Shown: positions 15,819 to 24,730, counted from the first letter of the stretch. The stretch: DNA of 64,000 nucleotides from Pontibacillus salicampi (GCF_042434395.1 NZ_JBHLTP010000012.1:129552-193551), one strand, 5' to 3'. Program-made: numbers and translations. The notes: generated by a model from the letters alone, not told the origin.

Positions 15819-16745
15819 ATGAATCAGACCGATCTTAACACGAAAAAGCAGCTACCTTCTAAAGAAGAACGACATAAATTATTTGGTTCTGTCGATCCAG
15901 GACCAAGAACTAAACCAGTAGAAAAAGATAAAATGCCAGATTTACAAAATTCAAGGGAAGATTTCCTCTTTGATTTAGATGCGGTGGGGATTACGAATGT
16001 GAAGCACCCTATCCGAATTCACAGCTCCAAAAAGCCGGAAATCCAAACAACAGTCGGTACGTTCCGCTTCTCGTCAAGCATTAGTAAAGGAAGTAAAGGT
16101 ACCAACATGAGCCGCTTCACAGAACAACTTGAAAAGTATCACAACGAAGGATTCGCGATTGATTTATTTACGTTAAAGAAATTTACGAAAGAATTAGCTG
16201 ACCGCCTGGAACAAAAGGACGCCTTTATTGAAGTATCGTACCCTTGGTTCTTTGAACGGAAAGGCCCATTCTCAGACCTCGCCGGCATGAACCATGCTGA
16301 TGCTTCCATGAAAGTACACTACCATCAGGATACAGGCTACGACATAGAAGTCAGCCTGAACGGTACAATCACGACCCTTTGTCCTTGCTCTAAGGAAATT
16401 AGTGAATATTCAGCTCATAACCAGCGTGGCCAGGTTTCCATGTCAGTGACACTAACGGATGATTTTGACGAAAACAGCATAGATTGGAAATCAGCCCTCT
16501 TAGAAGCTGCTGAATCTAATGCTAGCGCCCGCATTCACCCAGTGCTAAAAAGACCGGATGAAAAAGCTGTAACGGAACAAGCTTACGAAAACCCTCGCTT
16601 TGTGGAGGACATCGTACGTTTAGTATCAGCAGACTTATATGAGCTGTCCTATGTAGAGAAGTTCTATGTTTCCTGCCGTAACGAGGAATCTATTCATTTG
16701 CATGATGCTATCGCTGAGATCACCTATGATAAGACAAGTGAGTGA
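15819..16745 (+). CDS. folE2: GTP cyclohydrolase I type 2 (FolE2)
   Basis: The 308-aa enzyme converts GTP to dihydroneopterin triphosphate, the first step to folate (and, in some bacteria, queuosine). The family's active-site cysteine lies in CPCSKEIS, in the second half, with nearby NHADASMKVHYHQD and SAHNQRGQ. FolE2 can use metals other than zinc and often backs up FolE under zinc shortage. The start MNQTDLNTKK has AAAGGAG 8 bases upstream; an ATG 6 codons earlier has none. yidD begins 6 bp after the stop, so the two are probably one transcript ending at 16982-17015. Confidence 0.95.
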   Translation: MNQTDLNTKKQLPSKEERHKLFGSVDPGPRTKPVEKDKMPDLQNSREDFLFDLDAVGITNVKHPIRIHSSKKPEIQTTVGTFRFSSSISKGSKGTNMSRFTEQLEKYHNEGFAIDLFTLKKFTKELADRLEQKDAFIEVSYPWFFERKGPFSDLAGMNHADASMKVHYHQDTGYDIEVSLNGTITTLCPCSKEISEYSAHNQRGQVSMSVTLTDDFDENSIDWKSALLEAAESNASARIHPVLKRPDEKAVTEQAYENPRFVEDIVRLVSADLYELSYVEKFYVSCRNEESIHLHDAIAEITYDKTSE

Positions 16746-16751
16746 TGTAGG

Positions 16752-16979
16752 ATGAAACGCTTTTTCCTTGCTATTATTCGCTTTTATCAAAAGGGAATAT
16801 CACCTATGACGCCTCCATCCTGCCGCTTCTATCCCACCTGTTCCCAATATGGAATGGAGGCTATAGAACGGCATGGAGCCACTAAAGGGGCTTGGTTGAC
16901 CATTAAACGAATATCAAAATGCCATCCACTTCACCCCGGCGGGTTTGACCCTGTTCCGGAAAAAAAGGAAAAGGCATAA
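16752..16979 (+). CDS. yidD: Membrane protein insertion efficiency factor YidD
   Basis: The 75-aa protein carries the compact family signature CRFYPTCSQYGMEAI and HPGGFDPVP, with an amphipathic N-terminal helix (RFFLAIIRFYQKGISP). YidD proteins lie at the membrane and help YidC-dependent insertion. Length fits the family (about 70-90 aa). The Shine-Dalgarno site is weak (GTAGG directly before ATG), and the start is 6 bp after folE2, so translation may depend on coupling. YidD usually neighbours rnpA-yidC; here it rides with folE2. Confidence 0.93.
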   Translation: MKRFFLAIIRFYQKGISPMTPPSCRFYPTCSQYGMEAIERHGATKGAWLTIKRISKCHPLHPGGFDPVPEKKEKA

Positions 16980-16981
16980 AT

Positions 16982-17015
16982 AATCCCCCTCTGCCTATAG
17001 TACCAGAGGGGGATT
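16982..17015. terminator. Terminator between yidD and the ABC exporter
   Basis: AATCCCCCTCTG (16982-16993) pairs with CAGAGGGGGATT (17004-17015), followed by T-rich sequence on the plus strand. It lies between convergent genes and may serve both. Confidence 0.8.
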
Positions 17016-17070
17016 TCTATTGTTTTGATACCAAAATACTGCGAAGGATTTGGCACAACGCCGGCAGCAT

Positions 17071-18237
17071 TTACATAGTAATTCTTTTTCCAAACAGCTT
17101 GACCCCTACAGAAAACCAAACAATGATCATTCCAATTAGCCATAGCAACGAGTCACTGGCTGCCCCTAACCCTTGATCATACAGCACAACGGTTTTCAAC
17201 CCGTTCATAGCATGAAAAATAGGAACAATATTTGCCATAGAAACAAGCAGTTCGTTTTGGACAATTTCGATCGGCCAATAAGCTCCGCCAAGCATCGCAA
17301 AGCTGACAGCAACAATCGGTGTTATGGCACTTAATTGCTGCATATTGCGAGATAGGCAAAGCAGCACCATCCCAACAGCCATTGTGGCAAGAACATATAA
17401 CGCTAGCATAATTGCCACAGCACCCAATCGTTCTCCCCACTCTATTTGGAATACATACTTCCCGACTAATACAAGGACAAGAAGCTGACTATAGCCAATA
17501 AGGAAGCTATAGACAATATTAGCACTATATATTTTCCAAGTAGATACTGGGGAGATAACTAATCGATTCAATATTTTTTTCTGTTCATCCTCTATCATTT
17601 CTCCCAAAGTAAAAATGATGGTGTACATAGTAAAGAATAGTGTAAAGCCAACTAATGCTTGAAACGTTGCATCATATATAACAGCTTCCTCCTGGCCAAA
17701 AGCTGCTTTATTAACATATACCGGGGTCTGTTGTGCTAATGTGGTCTCTACATTGCTTCGGATGACAGATTCATTCATTCCCAAATCCTCAGGTAAAGCC
17801 TGGACTATATCAGTAGTCATTGCTGCTTCTAAATGGAGCTTTCTTGCCGCATCCTGCACACTTTGCTCCACGAGCTGAACCTCCTGGGAGTCTGTTAAGC
17901 GATAGATGGTAAACGATACTGCTTGCCCGTTTTCCACTTGTTCCAGTGCCCCCGCGTTTAGTTCTATTCCTGCTCCATACGCTCCGCTAATCAAGCCTTC
18001 TTCAAGCTCCGGCGCGCTCACTTCTTCTACTTCGAACCAATCCGGTTGTTCAAGCAAGGTTAGAAAACGTTCGGTTGCAGCACTTTTTTCCTCCACCACA
18101 ACCGGTAATGTGGAGGGGGAGCCTGTGCCGGATAAGGAAAAGAAAAAAGTGAAAGCGATAGGCAGAATGAGCATAATGACAAACAGCCACTTATGTTTTC
18201 TAAACCCCTTCCATCTTGCCCATAGTAACGCTCTCAT
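17071..18237 (-). CDS. ABC-2 type permease, LnrN-like
   Basis: The 388-aa membrane protein has the ABC-2 layout: a short cytosolic N-terminus, one membrane segment (residues about 15-40), a large extracellular loop of about 145 residues, and five more segments from about residue 200 on. It pairs with the preceding permease and ATPase to form an exporter, closest in organisation to B. subtilis YfiLMN (LnrLMN, linearmycin resistance). The start MRALLWARW has AAAGGAGG 7-8 bases upstream, and its A overlaps the stop of the previous gene. No linked LnrJK-type two-component system is present, so the substrate and control are open. Confidence 0.82.
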   Translation of the reverse strand: MRALLWARWKGFRKHKWLFVIMLILPIAFTFFFSLSGTGSPSTLPVVVEEKSAATERFLTLLEQPDWFEVEEVSAPELEEGLISGAYGAGIELNAGALEQVENGQAVSFTIYRLTDSQEVQLVEQSVQDAARKLHLEAAMTTDIVQALPEDLGMNESVIRSNVETTLAQQTPVYVNKAAFGQEEAVIYDATFQALVGFTLFFTMYTIIFTLGEMIEDEQKKILNRLVISPVSTWKIYSANIVYSFLIGYSQLLVLVLVGKYVFQIEWGERLGAVAIMLALYVLATMAVGMVLLCLSRNMQQLSAITPIVAVSFAMLGGAYWPIEIVQNELLVSMANIVPIFHAMNGLKTVVLYDQGLGAASDSLLWLIGMIIVWFSVGVKLFGKRITM

Positions 18238-19565
18238 TAGAATACCTCCTTTTTCTGCCATAAAAGGAGAAACGCTAAGGAGATAAATATGATTCCATTC
18301 ATACCAATAGCAAGAAAAGAGGCAGACATTTCAGCAAGAGGCATTCCTTGCATAACATGAAGGAATGCTTGGAGAGATGCGCCATTGAGAATAGAGTTTC
18401 CAATGAGCTGTATGCTTTCAGGCAAGGAAGCTGTTTTAATAAAACTTCCCCCAAGCATAGCTAAAAAGGGAATAAGAACATTTTGAAAAAGATTATTGAT
18501 ATCGAACCCTTCTGAGGAAACCATCGTCATCGCAGAGAGAAATACAGCTAAGCAAGCAACGCTAACCGAGACTATCAGCATAACAAGCAACAAAGCCGTC
18601 ACATCTCCAAAACCAATTTGGAAAATGACCTTTGCTAGTACAAATAAACTAATAAATTGCAGAAACGTTAATAATAAAGCTCCTGTAAATTTTCCAAGGA
18701 GAACATGCCACACACTGCTTTTCGATGCTCTGATTCTATCATATGTCTTATTCCTTATTTCATCTTTCGTGTACAAGCTAACAAAGCTAGCGAGATAAAG
18801 CATAAACATAACCGCCATCCCTGCAGTATAATACTGTAATCCAGATATTGCGGTTAATCCATTTATACTCGCTTTTTCGATTTTAATTTCCGCCTGTTGA
18901 TTATCCGTAAACTTAGCCTCCTCCATCATATTCCGTATAGACATACCAATTTCTTCTCCGAGATTTCCTTGCTCGGTCATGAAAGAGAGCAGCATGTCCT
19001 TCTTTAGGATAGAAGTGGATAACTGAGTAGAAAAGGTAGTAACCAGACTGCTTACAATTTCGTTCTTCCATGCTTGATCTGGATGCTGAATTAGAGTAAT
19101 AGGCACATCCATAGTCTCAGGCAATATCATACCCTCTAGAACGTCTTGATTGAAAGTAGGAGGAAACGAGATAATACTAGCAATTTCATCTTCCTTCATT
19201 TGTGCATTCGCTTCTTCTAACGAAACAATCTCATAGTCTATTAGATCTTTCAGTGAATCGTTTTCCAATACCTGCTCTGTAAAGAGGGTTACAAAATCAA
19301 GCTCGGCTGATTCGGAAAGAGCGCTATCTGCACCACCTTGACCGGCAAGAAACTGTTGAACAGCAGGCTCCTTGAAGGAGGCTGGTTCAGCGTTATGTAC
19401 CACTGCTACACGAATGGTATCTATTTCACTAGTACTACTCATCAATTGACCAACAGTAAAGCCAAGCAAAATAGTTAATAATGCTGGCATTAATAAGATT
19501 ATCAGCAGTGCTTTCTTATCTTTCAGCATTCGTTTGATATCTTTCCATGCATGGGTCCAAATCAT
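18237..19565 (-). CDS. ABC-2 type permease, LnrM-like
   Basis: The 442-aa permease repeats the architecture of its partner: a membrane segment at residues about 20-40, a long extracellular domain to about residue 240, then five membrane segments. It begins MIWTHAWKDIKRMLKDKKAL, a typical ABC-2 amphipathic start. GGGGGGG is 5 bases upstream of the ATG. It lies 11 bp after the ATPase stop and is fused to the next start by a TAATG overlap. Two unlike permeases plus one ATPase imply a heterodimeric channel exporting a lipid-like or antibiotic molecule; this is inference. Confidence 0.82.
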   Translation of the reverse strand: MIWTHAWKDIKRMLKDKKALLIILLMPALLTILLGFTVGQLMSSTSEIDTIRVAVVHNAEPASFKEPAVQQFLAGQGGADSALSESAELDFVTLFTEQVLENDSLKDLIDYEIVSLEEANAQMKEDEIASIISFPPTFNQDVLEGMILPETMDVPITLIQHPDQAWKNEIVSSLVTTFSTQLSTSILKKDMLLSFMTEQGNLGEEIGMSIRNMMEEAKFTDNQQAEIKIEKASINGLTAISGLQYYTAGMAVMFMLYLASFVSLYTKDEIRNKTYDRIRASKSSVWHVLLGKFTGALLLTFLQFISLFVLAKVIFQIGFGDVTALLLVMLIVSVSVACLAVFLSAMTMVSSEGFDINNLFQNVLIPFLAMLGGSFIKTASLPESIQLIGNSILNGASLQAFLHVMQGMPLAEMSASFLAIGMNGIIFISLAFLLLWQKKEVF

Positions 19566-19576
19566 TGCTACCCCCC

Positions 19577-20518
19577 CTATTCATCTCTAAGTTTTCTGCC
19601 AGTTAAATATAGAAAAACATCCTCAAGCCTTGGTGTAGTTACTTCTACGTTGCGAATCCGCATACCTAATTCCTTTGCGATAGTAAATATCTCAGGAAGA
19701 ACATCCGCCTGTTTATGTATGCCAATTTGAAGAATACCATTATGTAATTCGGTATAAGAAACATCAGGCAGCTCTGTAATCCTCGCTTGAAACTCTTCAT
19801 GCATGGGAGCTGCTTCCATGGAAATTATATCCTGATGCTCCATCATATCGGTTAATTCTTCTCTTGTACCTAAGGCAATAACGTCTCCGTGATCCATAAT
19901 GGCGATACGGTCGCAAAGAAACTCAACCTCTTCCATGTAGTGACTTGTATATAATATCGTCATCCCTTCAGTATTTAGGTCTTTTACCATTTCCAATATA
20001 TAATTTCTAGATTGAGGGTCTATCCCAACAGTTGGCTCGTCTAGCATTAGCACATCTGGCTTATGTAACAATGCACAGGCTATATTTAAGCGACGTTTCA
20101 TACCACCTGAAAAGCGCTCGACTTTTTCGGATGCCCTATCTAGAAGACCAACCTTATACAAAACAGAATCAATTCTCTCTTGTCTCTCTTTCTTTGGAAC
20201 CTTATACAGCTTTGCAAAAAATTGTGCATTTTCTTTGGCAGTAAATTCAGGATAGATAGCTAGTTCCTGAGGAACATAGCCAAGAGAAGCACGAAGTGTA
20301 CGAGAATCATGAAGGGTGGATGCGCCTTTGTATCGTATATCACCTGAGGTAGGCTTTAACAAGGTGGCAATCATGGAGATTGTGGTGGACTTCCCTGCTC
20401 CATTGGGTCCAAGCAATCCAAATATCTCTCCTTTCTGTATCGTTACGTTAATGGATTTTACCGCTTCGTGCTGGGAGAATTTCTTCTGAAGTGATGATAA
20501 TTCTATTAGCATCATCAT
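19577..20518 (-). CDS. ABC exporter ATPase, LnrL/NatA-like
   Basis: The 313-aa ATPase has Walker A GPNGAGKSTTISM near residue 38, signature SGGMKRRLNIACALLHKP, Walker B VLMLDEPTVGIDP and the H-loop TSHYMEE. The C-terminus has the regulatory extension usual in ABC-2 exporters and ends LEDVFLYLTGRKL. Three consecutive ATG codons begin the frame; a broad AGGAAGGTAGG site precedes them, so the exact start is uncertain by 1-2 codons. It heads the three-gene exporter operon, divergent from yneR across 107 bp that must hold both promoters. Confidence 0.88.
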   Translation of the reverse strand: MMMLIELSSLQKKFSQHEAVKSINVTIQKGEIFGLLGPNGAGKSTTISMIATLLKPTSGDIRYKGASTLHDSRTLRASLGYVPQELAIYPEFTAKENAQFFAKLYKVPKKERQERIDSVLYKVGLLDRASEKVERFSGGMKRRLNIACALLHKPDVLMLDEPTVGIDPQSRNYILEMVKDLNTEGMTILYTSHYMEEVEFLCDRIAIMDHGDVIALGTREELTDMMEHQDIISMEAAPMHEEFQARITELPDVSYTELHNGILQIGIHKQADVLPEIFTIAKELGMRIRNVEVTTPRLEDVFLYLTGRKLRDE

Positions 20519-20625
20519 TCCTACCTTCCTGTTTTTAGATTGTCTAAAGCCTTACCATTTGAAACTATCTCATCCATGTACTACCATTAATATGAAGAAC
20601 AATTGATTTTACTAGGGGTGAAAGC

Positions 20626-20925
20626 ATGAAATTATCTGTTCAAGAACAAGCAGCAAACTGGTATAAAGACGAGTTAGAGCTAGAGAAGGATTCATCCCTC
20701 CGTTTCTTTGTTAGGTATGGTGGTGTAGGAGGTTTGAAGCCTGGATTCTCCTTAGGCATTCGACCAGAAGAACCAGTCGAACCAGTTGCCGAGGATACGG
20801 TTAAAGATGTACAGTTCTATATAGAACAAGAAGATGCATGGTATTTCGATCATCATGATGTTACAGTCTACTACAATGAAGACAAGCAGGAGCCAGATTT
20901 CGAATATAAAGACACCACTTCATGA
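20626..20925 (+). CDS. yneR: HesB-like (IscA-fold) protein YneR
   Basis: The 99-aa protein has the HesB/IscA fold pattern (FFVRYGGVGGLKPGFSLG) but lacks the cysteines that hold iron-sulfur clusters in IscA; the whole protein contains none. The family is known from B. subtilis YneR, and no biochemical role is assigned. It is a single-gene unit, divergent from the ABC exporter and convergent with yneQ, ending at the bidirectional terminator 20943-20981. Confidence 0.88.
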   Translation: MKLSVQEQAANWYKDELELEKDSSLRFFVRYGGVGGLKPGFSLGIRPEEPVEPVAEDTVKDVQFYIEQEDAWYFDHHDVTVYYNEDKQEPDFEYKDTTS

Positions 20926-20942
20926 TATTCTATTTCCGGCAT

Positions 20943-20981
20943 AAAAAGCCCTTCTTTCCGGTGAAGAAAGAAGGGCTTTTT
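20943..20981. terminator. Bidirectional terminator between yneR and yneQ
   Basis: GCCCTTCTTTC (20948-20958) pairs with GAAAGAAGGGC (20966-20976), with A-runs and T-runs on either side, so it can stop both converging transcripts. Confidence 0.9.
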
Positions 20982-20994
20982 CATGCTAAAGTTC

Positions 20995-21297
20995 CTATTC
21001 GGATAAATTAAATCGTTTAATGTGCTCCGTTAAACCTTCCGATCGCAAAACTTCCAGCTGTTTTTCCCCCATAACATCAAAATGAGGATACGGATTTTCA
21101 TGTATCCAGTGAGCCTGTAAATTATATTGCTTTCCCCAAGCAATCAATTTATCCTGATTACAACTGCCGACCTTCGTAACGGTCTTTGCATCAGGAAACC
21201 GATCGTCTAGCCAATAATGAGTCAAAAAGGCAATATCCCCCTGTTTCACCTTCCGTTTCCATTCAGCTAATTCCTGTTTGGTTACACCAAATGCCAC
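20995..21297 (-). CDS. yneQ: Conserved protein YneQ
   Basis: The 100-aa cytosolic protein of unknown role matches B. subtilis YneQ in length and in its conserved core (AFLTHYWLDDRFPDAKTVTKVG, YPHFD). It begins at GTG (21295-21297), 3 bp after the yneP stop, with GGGAG about 11 bases upstream, so it is likely translated by coupling. It has no membrane segment or signal. Conserved histidines, aspartates and tryptophans could form a metal or nucleic-acid site, but nothing decides this. Confidence 0.88.
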   Translation of the reverse strand: MAFGVTKQELAEWKRKVKQGDIAFLTHYWLDDRFPDAKTVTKVGSCNQDKLIAWGKQYNLQAHWIHENPYPHFDVMGEKQLEVLRSEGLTEHIKRFNLSE

Positions 21298-21300
21298 TCG

Positions 21301-21723
21301 TCACGCATCTCCCTTTGCATCCATATAAGCCTGATGAATATCAGGAAAAACCTTTCTGATGGATACTGGCTTAAAGGATTCTTTTCTCACACATACGTGC
21401 TTTGTGCTTCCTGTTACAGCTGTTTCTCCTTCAGGGGTTTGCACCTCATACCCATAGGTTACCCGCAATCCATCATAGGACGCTACCCAGGTGAGCACTT
21501 TGGCTGTTTGTCCATAACGGAGCGGCTTTTTAAACTGCAGATCAGCATCGACCAGAGGGGAGAGGATACCGCTCTCCTCCATCTCATGATAACGAAAACC
21601 TAATTCTTCAATTAGTACAGTACGTCCAATCTCAAACCAAATCAAATAATTAGCATGATAGACGACTCCCATTTGATCTGTCTCTTGATATCGTACTTTT
21701 ACTTCTGTTTCTGTAACCATCAT
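21301..21723 (-). CDS. yneP: Hotdog-fold acyl-CoA thioesterase YneP
   Basis: The 140-aa protein is a 4-hydroxybenzoyl-CoA-thioesterase-type hotdog enzyme. YQETDQMGVVYHANYLIWFEIGR carries the family's aspartate and the long central helix. It should hydrolyse short acyl-CoA or aryl-CoA thioesters. The start overlaps the AAA+ ATPase stop by four bases (ATGA), with AAAGGAAG 8 bases upstream; two ATG codons are adjacent (21723 and 21720). It sits in a minus-strand unit AAA+ - yneP - yneQ. Confidence 0.9.
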   Translation of the reverse strand: MMVTETEVKVRYQETDQMGVVYHANYLIWFEIGRTVLIEELGFRYHEMEESGILSPLVDADLQFKKPLRYGQTAKVLTWVASYDGLRVTYGYEVQTPEGETAVTGSTKHVCVRKESFKPVSIRKVFPDIHQAYMDAKGDA

Positions 21724-24014
21724 ATTTCTCTTCCTTTCACTGCCTGCCAAGCTTTTTCTACATCATCCTTCGCAAGTTCAAATGGATCTTCACCGTCTCC
21801 GTTATCTATCCGAAGGGCTTGATATTGTACCGCTTCGTCCACCAGGTTACTGACAAATCGACCGTTACCTTCTGTCGTATGCTCCCTGTATTGTTCTTCT
21901 AAAAAGGACAAAGCATATTCACTTAGATGATATTTATATTGCTGCGCCTGATAGGTGGTCATGTCCACCAGCTCCTCTGCTTCATAATCTGGAAAATGGA
22001 AAAACTTTTTAAAGCGGGAGGATAATCCTGGATTACTTTGGATGAGCTGGCGCATTTCTTGTTTATACCCTGCCAGGATGACAACTAGATTTTCATTATG
22101 CTTAGTCATTTCATCCACTAAAGTATCCACTGCCTCTTTTCCGAAATCATTGCCACCAGATTGAAAGAGGGAATACGCCTCATCAATGAAAAGAACGCCC
22201 CCAAGAGACTCCCTTATCTTCTTCTTCGTTTTCATAGCGGTTTGGCCAACGTATCCGGCTACTAAATCACTTCTCGATGCAACCACCACATGGCCACGCT
22301 TTAGTAACCCGCATTCCTTTAATACACCCGCATAAATATGAGCAACTGTTGTCTTTCCCGTTCCAGGGTTACCAGAAAAGACAGCATGCAATTGAATGGG
22401 TACAGTCGGCAGCCCTTGTTCCCGTCGATCCTGCTGCATTCTAACAAAGGAGGATAGCTTCTTCACTTCTTCTTTAACAGGCTGTAGCCCTATTAACGCT
22501 TCTAACTCCTCGAGCGGAGCTACGTTATCCTTCTCTCCATCGAGCACTTCTGAAAAATGCTCCGATTCCAGACGCATATAATCGAGCCAGTTTACTTCAT
22601 TATGATAGGATGCATGTGCTCCCTTATGGAAAATAGTTTGAAGCACAATATTCTTTACAGATCTGGCATTACCAAAGCTCTCATCCACTTTACGCTTATC
22701 TATCGCGGATTCTAAACGAGCCAGCGCCTCATACGTGAAGAAATAATCATTCTCTAATGCTGTCATTTCGCCTATATAAATCAACTCGTCCATTGTGTAG
22801 TTTGGCAGTGTAATATGATTTTGTTCGGGGAAGCGGCTGCGTAGTCCAGGGTTACTCCATAAAAATTGACGCATTTCTTCTGGATAACCAGCCATGATTA
22901 CAGCAAATTTATCTCCATACTCTTTACTAGTCATGGCTGATACTAGCGTATCAATAACAGCCTGCCCGTAATCATTTCCAGTTTGCCCTTCTCTTTTTAA
23001 GCTGTATGCTTCATCAATGAATAGAACCCCACCAATGGCCTGCTGCACATAATTCATTGTATTTTCCTCTGATTGCCCAACATAGGACCCAACTAGATGA
23101 GAACGGTTTACTTCAATGACTTCCTTCGTGTCTAACAGTCCCAGCTCATAGTAAATGTTCGCTAGCAAACGAGCAATTGTAGTCTTTCCCGTCCCAGGGT
23201 TTCCGCTTATAATCATGTGAAGCTCTGGCTCATCACTCATGTGAAACCCTAAGTTCTTCCTCTTTTGTTGATATTTCAAATATTGATAATATCGATGAAT
23301 ATATGACTTGATTTCATCTAACCCAACCATATCATCCAATTGGGTTAAAGCATCATGCTCTCCATCTTTTGTAAGGCTGTTCGGAAGCATCTGTCTTAAA
23401 TCTAATACAAGAGCATCCAGCTGCCTCAACCATTCATTTACGTTAGATTCCGAAATATGATTAACACCATTCATTTCATTCGCCTGAAATGGCTCTAATT
23501 CTCGTACTAGTCCATCCAGTGCTTCCTGACCTTTTTGTAATAATGAGGTAGTGGAAGACATTCTTACTGAAGGGTAGGTGGTTGCGTGTGTGGACCAATT
23601 CTCCTCTAATGTCTCTACCTTCTGTATGATTTGTTCTACCTTTTTCCGCTTAACGGATTGATGGTCTGACCCATGAATCATGAGCTCACGAAATTGCTCG
23701 TTTTGAATGAGCTGGAGATGGCGGCTTATATCTACTAGCTCATCCAGGTGTGTAACTATGGCATCCTGCTCTCCATTTTGCTTTGCCTTCGCTACAAACT
23801 CACTAGCAAGGTCATCTAATTCCATAGTGGATCGCTGCATTCTATAATAAGCAATCAGAGCATAAAGACGACTCCTCAAATCCGGTTCCAGTTCATCCTT
23901 TGTTTGCTCGACTCTATCCATATATCGTAACGCCTCCGCCTCATGTAAAGGGGGGGGCATCGTTATATCCGTCCAACTTTGTAGTTTCATCCGTTTATCC
24001 TGCTCTATAGTCAT
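21720..24014 (-). CDS. Twin AAA+ ATPase of the CbxX/SpoVK type with helical N-terminus
   Basis: The 764-aa protein has about 225 helical N-terminal residues and two AAA+ modules of the CbxX/CfqX class. Module 1 has Walker A GNPGTGKT at about 271-278, Walker B VLFIDEAYSL at about 330 and RSRF at about 392. Module 2 has GNPGTGKT at about 548, VLFIDEAYSL at about 607 and SSRF at about 665. Both carry intact nucleotide and arginine-finger motifs, so both should hydrolyse ATP. A single-module relative, spoVK, lies at 46244. The helical front could bind a partner. I start at ATG 24014 (AAGGA 7 bases upstream), not the TTG one codon earlier. It is placed between tlp and yneP, where B. subtilis has no such gene. 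Confidence 0.88.
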   Translation of the reverse strand: MTIEQDKRMKLQSWTDITMPPPLHEAEALRYMDRVEQTKDELEPDLRSRLYALIAYYRMQRSTMELDDLASEFVAKAKQNGEQDAIVTHLDELVDISRHLQLIQNEQFRELMIHGSDHQSVKRKKVEQIIQKVETLEENWSTHATTYPSVRMSSTTSLLQKGQEALDGLVRELEPFQANEMNGVNHISESNVNEWLRQLDALVLDLRQMLPNSLTKDGEHDALTQLDDMVGLDEIKSYIHRYYQYLKYQQKRKNLGFHMSDEPELHMIISGNPGTGKTTIARLLANIYYELGLLDTKEVIEVNRSHLVGSYVGQSEENTMNYVQQAIGGVLFIDEAYSLKREGQTGNDYGQAVIDTLVSAMTSKEYGDKFAVIMAGYPEEMRQFLWSNPGLRSRFPEQNHITLPNYTMDELIYIGEMTALENDYFFTYEALARLESAIDKRKVDESFGNARSVKNIVLQTIFHKGAHASYHNEVNWLDYMRLESEHFSEVLDGEKDNVAPLEELEALIGLQPVKEEVKKLSSFVRMQQDRREQGLPTVPIQLHAVFSGNPGTGKTTVAHIYAGVLKECGLLKRGHVVVASRSDLVAGYVGQTAMKTKKKIRESLGGVLFIDEAYSLFQSGGNDFGKEAVDTLVDEMTKHNENLVVILAGYKQEMRQLIQSNPGLSSRFKKFFHFPDYEAEELVDMTTYQAQQYKYHLSEYALSFLEEQYREHTTEGNGRFVSNLVDEAVQYQALRIDNGDGEDPFELAKDDVEKAWQAVKGREI

Positions 24015-24288
24015 CAAATCATCCTTGTTCTTCTATATTCCATTATTTCATTTTATCACACGATAACGACAAAGTAAGGCAGGATGCATGGACTACCAGA
24101 CAAAAAATTTAACAAAAAGCGCTGTCAATGAACGTGTTCCACAGTATCCTATGTCTAACAGCTAGCAAAACAACCGGGCTGACAAACTAGAGTAATTACT
24201 TTGTCACAAGCTCTGTTTATGCTTGTAGTTTATTTTTCTGGATGGCAAGTCTCAGATGAACTCCAATAATAAATCATTGTTATTAAAT
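24015..24288. other. Intergenic upstream region of the twin AAA+ gene
   Basis: No gene is seen. An inverted repeat, TGACAAA (24180-24186) and TTTGTCA (24200-24206), lies about 170-190 bp upstream of the ATPase start and could be a regulator site. No near-consensus promoter could be fixed. Confidence 0.4.
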
Positions 24289-24319
24289 AAATCCTGGTGG
24301 GACATATCCACCAGGATTT
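24289..24319 (-). terminator. Terminator of sspN-tlp
   Basis: AAATCCTGGTGG (24289-24300) pairs with CCACCAGGATTT (24308-24319), followed by TATTTAATAA on the minus strand. It lies just past the tlp stop. Confidence 0.8.
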
Positions 24320-24331
24320 ATCTTACGTGAC

Positions 24332-24571
24332 TTAGAGGTCTCCCTCTTGCTGATAATGTGATTCATCTTTTATTTCATTACGCATCGCATCTATGGACTC
24401 TTCCCGACGTTTATTTTTCGCTTCAATCTGCGCCTTTTCATCTTCTGATGCAAATTGCATTGAATCATGTGCTTCCTCGATATTTTCAATAGTATTTTGA
24501 ACATTTTCGATTAATCGACTAACGTTATCACTGCGATCATCTGGATTAACCTGCTGTTTTTGTTTAGCCAC
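24332..24571 (-). CDS. tlp: Small acid-soluble spore protein Tlp
   Basis: The 79-aa protein matches Tlp of B. subtilis closely (NPDDRSDNVSRLIENVQNTIENIEEA, EKNARREQS-like KNKRREESIDAMRNEI). Despite its old name, thioredoxin-like protein, it has no CxxC; it is a minor spore-core protein made in the forespore. It follows sspN by 12 bp, as in the B. subtilis sspN-tlp operon, and ends at 24289-24319. Forespore sigma-G control is expected but no promoter was identified. Confidence 0.95.
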   Translation of the reverse strand: MAKQKQQVNPDDRSDNVSRLIENVQNTIENIEEAHDSMQFASEDEKAQIEAKNKRREESIDAMRNEIKDESHYQQEGDL

Positions 24572-24583
24572 GATAGTGTCCTC

Positions 24584-24730
24584 CTACTTTTTCCCTTTTG
24601 TTTGAATGACTTTCGGTTTATGAGCGTCTTGCATTTGCATTTGCTTGCCTTTATTTCCTCCAGCCTCTCGGGAGTTTGTTCCTAGGTGGCTTGGAGTAAA
24701 ATGTTTAGAATCTTTTTTTGGATTACTCAT
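24584..24730 (-). CDS. sspN: Small acid-soluble spore protein SspN
   Basis: This 48-aa gene is short and easily missed. It begins MSNPKKDSKHFTPSHLGTNS and continues AGGNKGKQMQMQDAHKPKV, which is the SspN pattern of lysine-rich, low-hydrophobicity spore proteins. AGGAG lies upstream of the ATG (24728-24730). It is directly followed by tlp. It is a minor SASP, packed in the dormant spore core and degraded on germination. Confidence 0.92.
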   Translation of the reverse strand: MSNPKKDSKHFTPSHLGTNSREAGGNKGKQMQMQDAHKPKVIQTKGKK

